A stretch of DNA of 7,556 nt from DASRDS01 sp035569435 (GTDB lineage Bacteria; Gemmatimonadota; Gemmatimonadetes; Gemmatimonadales; Gemmatimonadaceae), in contig DATMNB010000066.1 of NCBI GenBank assembly GCA_035569435.1, positions 1-7,556 on the forward strand, read 5' to 3'. The stretch's first letter is position 1. Each line of letters opens with the position of its first letter. Position numbers and translations under genes: made by a program. The notes beneath the pieces are model-generated. The model saw only the letters and a program-made list of their open reading frames with translations, did no database searches and was not told the DNA's origin. This document shows, piece after piece, positions 1-7,046 of this stretch.

Positions 1-361
1 CGATCTGACTCCCGGAGCCGATGGCGTGCACGAGTCCATTGGTGTCGACCCGTATCCGATCGAGGTCCAACGACGTGAAGGTCGGTGTTGGAAGACCGGT
101 CAGCGGCTCGCCCCTGATGGTCCGCGGCGTGGCGGTGAGCCGGATCGTGTCGTAGGGCGCCACGGTGGACAGCGTCACCGCGCGATGGTCGAGCGTGAGC
201 GACCAGAAGAGCCGCGTGGGATCGGTGACGGGCGGCGGCGCGTAGGCGGCATCGGCAACGCAGCCGGCGACGGCGAGCGCCACCATCGCCACGACGCAGC
301 CGGACCAGCGAGGCGGCAGGGCCAACGCGCGGCGCGTGGGAGAGGAGAGACAGCGAGGCAT
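1..361 (-). CDS. Lipoprotein with bacterial Ig-like module, partial (3' end beyond window)
   Basis: An open frame starts at ATG 361 and runs off the left edge after 120 codons. The N-terminus has basic residues (RR at 10-11), then a hydrophobic stretch at about 23-33 ending in the lipobox VAGC with Cys34, so a lipid-anchored envelope protein is expected. After a Pro-rich linker (about 40-46) come residues resembling the opening strands of a BIG2-type Ig fold: TLSTVAPYDTIRLTA at about 65-79 and, near the edge, IRVDTNGLVHAIGSGSQI, which fits the usual pattern 'V-D-x-x-G-x-V-x-A-x-G-x-G'. The start lies 4 nt after the SusD stop codon, with a G-rich run (GGGGGG) about 9 nt upstream inside the end of susD, so translational coupling is likely. 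The position suggests an accessory surface protein of the SusC/SusD system. The ligand and total length are unknown. The frame and lipobox are seen directly; the Ig-like call rests on pattern recognition. Confidence 0.75.
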   Translation of the reverse strand, partial: MPRCLSSPTRRALALPPRWSGCVVAMVALAVAGCVADAAYAPPPVTDPTRLFWSLTLDHRAVTLSTVAPYDTIRLTATPRTIRGEPLTGLPTPTFTSLDLDRIRVDTNGLVHAIGSGSQI

Positions 362-365
362 CGGC

Positions 366-1796
366 TCACGCCCCCCGGCTGCGGCAGCCCGTGAACAGCG
401 GGTTGCTCACCCGCTCCGCGCCAGGGATCGGTGCGGTCACGTCGCTGCCGTAGCTTCCGTACGCCCCCGGGTACAATCCCGTGGGGTACACGCTCTCGGC
501 CTGCCGACCGTACTGCCGGATGAGCCGGCGCAGGTCGCCCTGGCGGTGCCCGGTGAGGAACAGCCAGAAGCCGCGCTCGTAGAACATCAAGCCCACTCTC
601 CCGTTGGTCGTCCCCGGGTCCGTGGTGTCTGCCATGGCCGGCGTGATCGCCGTCTCGCGCAAGTGATTCAGCGTCGCGAGCCACGTCCCGGGACTCCCCG
701 CCTGCAGGGCCGCTTCGGCCTGAATGAGTCGAGCCTCGACCCCGCTGGCGAGCACGAGCGGTCCGTCCCCGGCCACGGAATACTCCACCGGGCGCGAGAG
801 CAGAAACCCGTGCTGGTTCGTCCCCTCGGCCACCCATGCCGAACGCGGATCGCCGCTCGAGAGGTAGGCGAGCCCGTTTCCCCCCTCGACATCCACCATC
901 GTCAGGGGGTTATTACCAAGTCCCCCGAAGGCGGACGCGGCAAAGCTCTGATTCTGGGACGCGTTGAGCGTGTCGGTCGACGTGGCGGAGTACTGGAGCG
1001 CGTACTGAAAGGCGTCTGGCACTTGGGCGACGGCGGTGCCCGCCGCGGCGTACTGCCCCAGCGCGAGAAGCGCGCGCCCCTTGCCCACGCGGGCCAGGTT
1101 GAGAATCCGATCGCTGTCGGCGACGACCGTGAGCGCCGAGTCGAAAAACCCCACCGCGCGCTGGTACACCTCGGCGGTCGACGAGCCGGGCTGGTAGGTG
1201 AAGTCCTTCCCAAAGTCGAGCGTGCTCAGGGGAATTCCCGAGCAGAAGAGGTCAGCGAGCAAGATGTCCGCGTAGCCCTCGACCGCGTACAGGTGGCCTG
1301 GCAGCGCTCGAGGACCGCCGGGATCATAGGCCCCGAGCGCGCCGCGCGCCTCCCGCGCCTGCCCGCGCACTTGCTGCAGGAGCCCATACACGCTTTGAAT
1401 CGGTCCCAGAGTGGCTCTGTCGTCACCACTTCCCGGCGCGTACTCCGGAAGGAACCGGCTGTCCAAGCGCAGGTTGTCGCTCATCGCTCCGATCTGCCCG
1501 ATATCACCCGCTCGGAGCTCGTCGGTGAGCAGTCCCGTGACCGGGACGAACGATTCACCACCACCATAGTTGCTGCCAACAGCGGTCCTGAGCAGCACGA
1601 GGGCGCCACGGTATGCGGCGAGCGCCCCTGCCGGTGTGTGGGTCAACCGCGGATCGGGCACACCAGGCGGGAGTTGCGCGTTCCCGGCCAGATTGTCGAG
1701 CGAGCAGCCTGGCAGCCCGCTTGCGAGCACGAGAAGGAGCACCGCATGGCGCAACGCTCCGATGTGGAGTGAGACGGGGGACATGGTGATCGGCAT
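366..1796 (-). CDS. SusD/RagB-family nutrient-binding outer-membrane lipoprotein
   Basis: This 476-residue protein is the expected surface ligand-binding partner of the SusC-like receptor just upstream. A signal peptide (hydrophobic about 17-29) ends in lipobox LPGC with Cys31, predicting export and lipid anchoring. Family features in order are: the N-terminal segment around LLTDELRAGDIG (89-100); TPR-like helices, including LYAVEGYADILLADLFCSG (169-187) and ARVGKGRALLALGQYAAA (235-252); ARLIQAEAALQAG (355-367); and the family-typical ERGFWLFLTGHRQGDLRRL (407-425). The tail APIPGAERVSNPLFTGC (455-471) resembles the usual 'PIP..E...NP' ending. The length is normal for the family. ATG 1796 is chosen because GGGAG lies 6 nt upstream; a second ATG at 1784 has no such site. 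The gene starts 13 nt after the receptor stop and ends 4 nt before the next lipoprotein. The specific ligand cannot be told, since these proteins diverge strongly in the binding region. Confidence 0.93.
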   Translation of the reverse strand: MPITMSPVSLHIGALRHAVLLLVLASGLPGCSLDNLAGNAQLPPGVPDPRLTHTPAGALAAYRGALVLLRTAVGSNYGGGESFVPVTGLLTDELRAGDIGQIGAMSDNLRLDSRFLPEYAPGSGDDRATLGPIQSVYGLLQQVRGQAREARGALGAYDPGGPRALPGHLYAVEGYADILLADLFCSGIPLSTLDFGKDFTYQPGSSTAEVYQRAVGFFDSALTVVADSDRILNLARVGKGRALLALGQYAAAGTAVAQVPDAFQYALQYSATSTDTLNASQNQSFAASAFGGLGNNPLTMVDVEGGNGLAYLSSGDPRSAWVAEGTNQHGFLLSRPVEYSVAGDGPLVLASGVEARLIQAEAALQAGSPGTWLATLNHLRETAITPAMADTTDPGTTNGRVGLMFYERGFWLFLTGHRQGDLRRLIRQYGRQAESVYPTGLYPGAYGSYGSDVTAPIPGAERVSNPLFTGCRSRGA

Positions 1797-1807
1797 GGAG
1801 CGCTCCC
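1797..1807 (-). promoter_or_regulatory. susD-like ribosome binding site within a perfect palindrome
   Basis: Reading the minus strand, the receptor stop TGA is followed by GCGGGAGCGCTCC and then the SusD start ATG. GGGAG (1807-1803) is a good Shine-Dalgarno site with 6 nt spacing. Positions 1797-1806 form the perfect 10-bp palindrome GGAGCGCTCC, which overlaps the site and abuts the start codon. With no loop it cannot form a stable intramolecular hairpin in RNA, so it may be chance in GC-rich DNA. Confidence 0.6.
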
Positions 1808-1809
1808 GC

Positions 1810-4800
1810 TCAGTAGGTAGTGTGGACAGAGAGCAGCCAGTACCGCGGGAGCGGCAACACCCCGGTGTCGACCACCTGGTTCCCGGTCGCGAAGGCGTTC
1901 ACGTTCGGGTCTTTCCCCTTGTAGTTCGTGAACAGCCCCAGGTTTGTCCCCTGCAGCGCCACGGACAGCGCGCGCGCTCTGGTGAGCCAATGCGCGATCG
2001 CCGTGGGTATGTTGTAGGCCACCGCGAGGGTGGTGAAGCGCAGCGTGTTCACCGTCTGCATGAGGCCATAGTCCGATTCGTTCATGACGGCCACGGCGGC
2101 CTGCTCGCTGAACGGCGCGTGCGGGTCGCTCGCCCCCGGCGAGAATATCGGCCCCGACCCGCCCGCGCCCGGCCCGATCGTGCGATTGACCTGGGTGAGT
2201 CCGGCTTGGTACGAGAAACTCGCGCTCACCGTCACAGCGCCGCGAAGCAGGGAGAGCGACGTGAACAGATTCGCCTCGTAATCCGGCTCGCTCGCGCCCA
2301 TGAACACCAGCGAATCGCCGAGCAGCACTTCATTGCGCTCGATGATCCCATCATGGTTCGCGTCAGTGTAGGCCAGGATCGGCCGTGCCCAGCGCCCGAA
2401 CAGCGGATAGCCGGCCACCACCCGCGCATCGTTTGGCCCGAACGGCAAGACGCCGCGACCGAGCTTGGTGACGAGGTTATGGTTGCGGGTCACGTTCAGC
2501 GACACACTCCACGCGACCGGATCCGTGCGCAGGAGCTGCGTGGTCAGGCTCGCCTCGAGTCCCGTGTTGCGGATCACGCCGATGTTTTGGAGCTGTGTCA
2601 CGCCCGATCCATAGACCGACGGCGCCACCGGCACGGGCATGATCGCGTCGTAGCGCATCTTTTGGTAGCCGCTGAACCCGATCGAGACCCGGTCGTGGAG
2701 GAGATCCGCGTCGAAGCCCGCTTCTATTTCCGCTGACCGCTCGGGTCGGAGCTGGCTGTTGCCGATCTTCAAGACTTGCGTCGCGTTCTGGACACCGCCG
2801 TCGAGCCAAGGCCAGGAGTTGGAGTACAGCCGGAGCTTGTCGGCCGGCCCCGGCCAGACGCCAGCTTGGCCATACGCGGCGCGCGCACGGAACACGTCGA
2901 CCAACTTCTTGAAGGGGAACCACGGCTCCTCGGACACCAGCCAGGAGCCGCCGAGCTTGGGGAAGGTCGGCAACTGGGCACGCGTACCGAAGGTCGAACT
3001 CCCATCGATCCTGACCCCGGTGGAAATGCTGAAGCGCTGGTGCGTGAACGTGGGCTCGACGTACCACCCGTAGTTCGGTATGTCGCTGGCGGTCTGCGTG
3101 GCAAAGACGATCCTCTCCGCCCCGACCAGCGAGTTGGAGCCCGGTGGGAGGCCCACGGCCCCGGCGCTGAGAGTTGCCATCGATGTGTTGATGTAGTTGG
3201 CCCCGGTGGCGAGCTGGAGCCGGAAGCCCCAGGGGAGTGGCAGCGTCCCAGTTGCCCGCAGGTTCACCGTGCTCACCGCATCGCTGCCGTGGCCAATGGT
3301 TACGTGGCCAACGCTGTCGGAGAAGGGGAGCATGCCGTGAGGAAGGAGCAGCTCGTCCTGCCGCTCGACCAGGTTGAGCCCCGCATCGGCGCTCGTCGTG
3401 AGCCAGCGCAGCGGGCGCCAGGTGAAGTTGGCGCCGCCCGTGAAGTTCGTCGCGGCATCGGTAGCCCGCTGGTAGAAGGAGGGCAGGAGCACGCTCGACG
3501 GAACGATGCTGCCACCGCCGCCGGCCGGGCTCCAGATCGTGCCGGTTTTCCGGTCGATGTAGGTCGTCATGAGAGTGGGGATCTGCTGCTCGAGGTCCGA
3601 GCGCTGCTGCGTCTGGCGGGTGAGCAGCGTGAAGAGCGAGACGTCGGCGCGGTCGTTGAGCTTGGCCGTCAACCGGCTCTCACCGCTCCACCCTCCGAGC
3701 TGCTCCGGGCGCCGCATCCACGCGAGTGGTGCCGCGCCGTCATGCACGGACCGAAAGCGTGCGGCCTCGAGGTCAGGCAGCCCGACGGGACCCGTCGCGT
3801 CCTCGCGGCTACCAGTGAAGGCGTACGTGAGGGCCTCGCTGCCGCCGGAGACGCCCAGCGAGAGGTTGGTGCTCGCGCCCTGCTTGAGAAAGGTGTACCT
3901 GGGGTGGTTGAGCGCCTGGAAGCGCACCAGACTGTCGGCCTGGCACCTGAAGTCGGTGAGGGGACAGAGGACGGTCTGCCCCAGGTAGTCATGCCCCCAC
4001 CGATAGAGGCCGTCTTGGTACTTACCGGGAATGCTGGAGAGTCCGTGCGACGCGCTGCCGCTCCAGCTGGCTGGCCCCGCTTTCCCCCGCTTTGTCGTGA
4101 TGACAATCACGCCATTGGCGGCATCGGGGCCATAGAGCGTGGCAGCCGATGGGCCTTTCAACACCTCGATCGTGGCGATGCTGTGCGGGTCGATCTGGTC
4201 GAGCGGTGACGGCGCGGCAAAGGCCGACACGCCCGGAGTAACGCCGCCTCCGGTGTTCACGTCGTGGAGCGAGGCGATGTTGGCGCTCTGGGAGTCGGAT
4301 TGCGCGGCGTAGACGCGGATGCCATCGACAATCACGATCGGGTCGTTCGACCGCAGGACGCTGCTCGTTCCGCGAAGCCGTATCCGGCTCGGATCCCCCG
4401 GCGCGCCCGAGGTGTGCTGCACCGTGAGCCCGGGCACCCGCCCTTCGAGCAGGTCGGTGACGTTCGAGATGGGCTGCGTGGCCACGATCGAGTCCGCGTT
4501 CAGGATCGTGATGTCGTTCGCCAGCTCGTACCGCCGCTGGGTCCCGGTCGCCGTGGTGACGACCTCCTGCAGCCGCGCCGTCCCCATCCGCATCACGAAA
4601 TCCACCCTCACGAACCCGGTGTCCGGCACGAGGATCTGCCGTTCCACCGGCGTGTAGCCCACGTACCGCGCGGTGATGACGCGCAGGCCGGATGGCACGC
4701 GGCGCAGCAGGGCATATCCCTGCTCGGTGGTGGTAAACCGGATCTTGGTTCCCGTCGCCCCCACGACCGCGCCGATGATCGGCTTCGCCGAGTCGTCCGC

Positions 4801-5283
4801 GACGTGCACGACCACCGCGGCGTATCCCGTCGTGTCCGCCGGCGCCGTCTCCGACCGCGCACCCGTCTCCTTCACCAGCATCACGGTCTCACTGGTCGTC
4901 ACGACGGCTTTCACGCCCGTCCCTCGCAGCACGCGCTCGAGCGCGTCACCCACGGTGACGCTGTCGCCCCGGATCGTGACCCGCCGGTCCAGCGGCACGA
5001 CGCGAGGTGTGAACGCCAGCCCGAGGCGCGCCTGCCGGTCGATCTCGCGCAGCGCGTCCCGGAGCGTGACGTTCCGAAGATCGAGCGTCACGCGACGCTC
5101 CAGTGGCGGCGGCTGCGAGCGGTTCGTCCGGGTACCATCCCCGGCGGACCCATCGCCCCCATCACTGACCATTGCGGCGCTCGCCCCTCCGCGCACCGTC
5201 GGCGGCACGGTCTGCCCGCGAAGCGGCGAACCGAGCCACGGGACCAGCCCGGCGGCACACCAGAGCATTACCGAGCGATGCAC
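1810..5283 (-). CDS. SusC/RagA-family TonB-dependent outer-membrane receptor with N-terminal STN signalling domain
   Basis: This 1157-residue receptor should import the SusD-bound ligand across the outer membrane using TonB-ExbBD energy. The domains in order are: signal peptide (about 1-25); a Ser/Gly/Asp-rich linker (27-60); an STN (secretin and TonB N-terminus) domain at about 63-138, with RRVTLDLRNVTLRDALREID and VTVGDALERVL; a carboxypeptidase-regulatory-like domain at about 154-233; a plug at about 240-400, starting LQEVVTTATG and including RIRLRGTSSVL, IVIVDGIRVY and the SusC hallmark EVLKGPSAATLYGPDAANGV; and a beta-barrel to the C-terminus. The end, LPLPRYWLLSVHTTY, is typical, with a terminal aromatic residue. 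The frame stays open upstream into fecR, but GTG 5283 is preferred: GGAGG (5296-5292) lies 8 nt upstream and a signal peptide follows at once. The STN domain is the feature that links such receptors to FecR/sigma control. SusC family membership is secure, the substrate is unknown, and the start is good but not proven. Confidence 0.95.
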   Translation of the reverse strand: MHRSVMLWCAAGLVPWLGSPLRGQTVPPTVRGGASAAMVSDGGDGSAGDGTRTNRSQPPPLERRVTLDLRNVTLRDALREIDRQARLGLAFTPRVVPLDRRVTIRGDSVTVGDALERVLRGTGVKAVVTTSETVMLVKETGARSETAPADTTGYAAVVVHVADDSAKPIIGAVVGATGTKIRFTTTEQGYALLRRVPSGLRVITARYVGYTPVERQILVPDTGFVRVDFVMRMGTARLQEVVTTATGTQRRYELANDITILNADSIVATQPISNVTDLLEGRVPGLTVQHTSGAPGDPSRIRLRGTSSVLRSNDPIVIVDGIRVYAAQSDSQSANIASLHDVNTGGGVTPGVSAFAAPSPLDQIDPHSIATIEVLKGPSAATLYGPDAANGVIVITTKRGKAGPASWSGSASHGLSSIPGKYQDGLYRWGHDYLGQTVLCPLTDFRCQADSLVRFQALNHPRYTFLKQGASTNLSLGVSGGSEALTYAFTGSREDATGPVGLPDLEAARFRSVHDGAAPLAWMRRPEQLGGWSGESRLTAKLNDRADVSLFTLLTRQTQQRSDLEQQIPTLMTTYIDRKTGTIWSPAGGGGSIVPSSVLLPSFYQRATDAATNFTGGANFTWRPLRWLTTSADAGLNLVERQDELLLPHGMLPFSDSVGHVTIGHGSDAVSTVNLRATGTLPLPWGFRLQLATGANYINTSMATLSAGAVGLPPGSNSLVGAERIVFATQTASDIPNYGWYVEPTFTHQRFSISTGVRIDGSSTFGTRAQLPTFPKLGGSWLVSEEPWFPFKKLVDVFRARAAYGQAGVWPGPADKLRLYSNSWPWLDGGVQNATQVLKIGNSQLRPERSAEIEAGFDADLLHDRVSIGFSGYQKMRYDAIMPVPVAPSVYGSGVTQLQNIGVIRNTGLEASLTTQLLRTDPVAWSVSLNVTRNHNLVTKLGRGVLPFGPNDARVVAGYPLFGRWARPILAYTDANHDGIIERNEVLLGDSLVFMGASEPDYEANLFTSLSLLRGAVTVSASFSYQAGLTQVNRTIGPGAGGSGPIFSPGASDPHAPFSEQAAVAVMNESDYGLMQTVNTLRFTTLAVAYNIPTAIAHWLTRARALSVALQGTNLGLFTNYKGKDPNVNAFATGNQVVDTGVLPLPRYWLLSVHTTY

Positions 5284-5296
5284 GCGCACACCCTCC
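5284..5296 (-). promoter_or_regulatory. Ribosome binding site deciding the GTG start of the SusC-like receptor
   Basis: On the minus strand GGAGG occupies 5296-5292, 8 nt before GTG 5283. The other in-frame GTG (5289) is only 2 nt from it, and ATG 5268 is 23 nt away and would remove part of the signal peptide. This is the clearest Shine-Dalgarno sequence in the window and sets the start used here. Confidence 0.7.
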
Positions 5297-5314
5297 GTAT
5301 GGGGCGTTGAAGTC

Positions 5315-5325
5315 CGAGTGACTCG
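5315..5325. repeat. 11-bp palindrome in the fecR-susC gap
   Basis: CGAGTGACTCG is a perfect inverted repeat with 5-bp arms and one central base. It lies in the 76-nt gap between the FecR stop and the receptor start, about 32 nt upstream of GTG 5283. It could be a small protein-binding site, but a palindrome of this length can arise by chance. There is no T-run, so it does not look like a terminator. Confidence 0.3.
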
Positions 5326-5359
5326 AATGCGGGAACGGATCCCACGACACTCCGTCTCG

Positions 5360-6403
5360 TCAGCGGGAGTGCCCGTCGTCGTGGTGAATGCGGACGTATC
5401 GACCGTCGCGCGTGCAGTGCACGCCGAGCGTCCCTGCGATGATCGCGAGGGCCTCGTCCGCGGATTGGTTGGTGAACGACGCCGTGACCGGCACGCTCGC
5501 CAGCGCGCTGTCCTCGATCGTGACGTCGATGTCGTACCACCGCTCGAGCTCCCGCACGACATCCTGGAGCGGGCGTTCCGCAAATTGCAGTTGTCCGTTC
5601 CGCCAGGCGAGCGATGCGTCGACATCGACGTGATCCACGACCTCGACGCCTCCGTTCTGATCGAGCCGCCCCATCTGGCCGCGCCCGAGCTCCGTGGCGC
5701 GGCCGCGGACCGCCGGCGTCTCAGCGGGCCGCAGCGCCACGCGACCCGAGGCCACAATCACCACCGTCTCGGTGTCGCCCGGATACGCGCGCATGCTGAA
5801 CTCCGTGCCGATATCCTCCGACACGCCGTTGCCGGCATGCACGCGGAATGGCCGGTGCGCATCGTGCTCCACGACGAAGAACGCTTCACCGGTCAGCTCC
5901 ACGTCACGCGTCGCCGCGTTGTAGCCCTGTGGCACGCGCATCCGACTGTCCACGCTGAGCCACACCCGCGTGCCATCGATGAGGGTGATCTCGGCTCGCT
6001 GCCCGCGGGCCGCGACGTACTCGCGTGACGGTTCGAGGATGGCGATCCGCGCGCCATCGGCATGCCGCCACCACCCGATGGCGCCTACGATAATGGTCGC
6101 CGCGATGCCCGCCGCGAGCGCAGGGGAGCGCCAGGTCATCCGCCGTGCGCGGCGCATCGTGAAGCTCCGCGGCACGGCAGGCGTCGCGGCGGTAAGCCTC
6201 TCCTGCAGCGCATGCCAGGCCCCGCGCTCATCGACCGCAGGCAACGGGGTCGCGGCCTCGATCCACACGCGGCGCATCGACGCGAGCAACCGGGCATGTG
6301 ACGGATCGGCCATCACCCATGCGTCGATCGCCGTCGCCTCATCCAGCGTGCACTCGCCGCTCAGGTAGCGATCGAGGAGCATCCAATCCGGGTCGGCCGT
6401 CAT
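5360..6403 (-). CDS. FecR-family transmembrane anti-sigma factor / sigma regulator
   Basis: This protein is expected to hold or activate the adjacent ECF sigma factor in response to the TonB receptor. Residues are numbered from the alternative upstream ATG at 6436 (358 aa); the start used here, ATG 6403, is residue 12 (347 aa). A cytosolic N-terminal region contains DWMLLDRYLSGECTLDEA (17-34), typical of the FecR N-terminal sigma-interacting domain. A basic stretch (RRARR, 95-99) and one membrane segment (about 104-123, ending GWW) follow. The periplasmic FecR domain is at about 135-235, with ITLIDGTRVWLSVDSRMRVP, DVELTGEAFFVVE, FRVHAGNG and the conserved IGTEFSMRAY. A C-terminal STN-like (DUF4974-type) domain lies at about 287-351. 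Neither candidate start has a strong ribosome binding site; ATG 6403 begins closest to the conserved domain. It follows the sigma gene by 76 nt (43 nt from ATG 6436). The family call is firm and the start is uncertain by 11 codons. Confidence 0.92.
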   Translation of the reverse strand: MTADPDWMLLDRYLSGECTLDEATAIDAWVMADPSHARLLASMRRVWIEAATPLPAVDERGAWHALQERLTAATPAVPRSFTMRRARRMTWRSPALAAGIAATIIVGAIGWWRHADGARIAILEPSREYVAARGQRAEITLIDGTRVWLSVDSRMRVPQGYNAATRDVELTGEAFFVVEHDAHRPFRVHAGNGVSEDIGTEFSMRAYPGDTETVVIVASGRVALRPAETPAVRGRATELGRGQMGRLDQNGGVEVVDHVDVDASLAWRNGQLQFAERPLQDVVRELERWYDIDVTIEDSALASVPVTASFTNQSADEALAIIAGTLGVHCTRDGRYVRIHHDDGHSR

Positions 6404-6479
6404 CAGGTGAATCCGATTCCCAGATGTCGAGTGCATGCCGTAGATACCGGCACCGAGCGGCCGACCCCTACGGCGCGCA

Positions 6480-7046
6480 TCAGAGCCACTCCGCGAGCGA
6501 CTCGCGCAGGAGCCGCAGCGCCTTGCCGATCTGGACCTCGACCGTCTTCAGTGACGTCTGCATCTCGTGCGCGATCTCGGCGTAGCTCAGATGGCGCTGC
6601 CGCCGGAGCAGGAACGCCTCACGACACCGCGGTGGCAGATTCGCGAGGGCTCGGTGGATGGCGATGGCCATCTCCGTCTCGCGCATGGTCACGTCGGCGC
6701 CCTGGGATTCGACGGGTGCGTCGAGCGCGTCGACTTCAGCCCGGGCACGCCACCGCTCCTCCGTTTGCGCGCGGGCCACCCGGTTGAGCGCGACGTTGCG
6801 CGCGACCGCGTAGAGGTAGCCGGACAGCGTCTCTACCAACAGGAGGCGCTCGCGGTGCATCCAGATCCGGAAGAACACCTCCTGCACGATCTCTTCGGCC
6901 GACCCGCCCGCGCGATCGATGCGCGCCACGTACACGCACAGCTCTCGATAGTATCGATGAAAGAGCTGCTCGAACGCGCCCTCCTCACCGGCGCGGATGC
7001 GCGCAATCAATTCGGCATCCAAATCCGCTACATAGGCATGAGCCAT
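6480..7046 (-). CDS. ECF-type RNA polymerase sigma factor (FecI-like)
   Basis: This is a 188-residue ECF sigma factor counted from ATG 7046. Region 2 spans about 24-92, with AFEQLFHRYYRELCVYVAR, then AEEIVQEVFFRIWMHRE (promoter -10 and core binding) and LSGYLYAVARNVALNRVAR. A variable linker follows. Region 4 spans about 131-184, with LANLPPRCREAFLLRR and the -35-binding helix-turn-helix around LSYAEIAHEMQTSLKTVEVQ. The sequence closely resembles the sigma factors paired with FecR and SusC/SusD systems. The frame continues upstream to GTG 7151, but the extra 35 residues are Arg/Pro/Ser-rich and match no sigma region, so ATG 7046 is preferred although its upstream sequence has no clear Shine-Dalgarno site. 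Being first in the run, it most likely drives transcription of its own locus and is held in check by the following fecR-like gene. Its target promoters are not identifiable from one locus. Confidence 0.94.
   Translation of the reverse strand: MAHAYVADLDAELIARIRAGEEGAFEQLFHRYYRELCVYVARIDRAGGSAEEIVQEVFFRIWMHRERLLLVETLSGYLYAVARNVALNRVARAQTEERWRARAEVDALDAPVESQGADVTMRETEMAIAIHRALANLPPRCREAFLLRRQRHLSYAEIAHEMQTSLKTVEVQIGKALRLLRESLAEWL

Noticed and set aside
336..1772. Long open frame of 478 codons on the plus strand opposite the SusD gene
   Set aside because: Its product is Arg/Gly/Pro/His-rich with no recognisable domain. It lies fully opposite a gene with a clear lipobox and SusD motifs, and GC-rich codon bias keeps antisense frames open.
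2776..4209. Plus-strand open frame of 477 codons opposite the SusC gene
   Set aside because: Low-complexity, highly charged translation without family features. The minus strand here encodes the barrel and plug with clear SusC motifs.
5284..5757. 5' extension of the SusC frame upstream to 5757
   Set aside because: The added 158 residues overlap the FecR coding region out of frame and are Arg/Ser/Thr-rich. The signal peptide and the GGAGG site place the start at 5283.
4673..6028. Plus-strand open frame of 451 codons opposite the SusC start and FecR gene
   Set aside because: It spans two real genes and the gap between them, has an Arg/Ser/Thr-rich composition with no domain, and has no supporting start signal.
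6478..6482. TGATG overlap suggesting a gene start coupled to the sigma stop
   Set aside because: The ATG at 6480 is not in the FecR frame (it is 44 nt from ATG 6436 and 77 nt from ATG 6403), so it does not start the anti-sigma gene.
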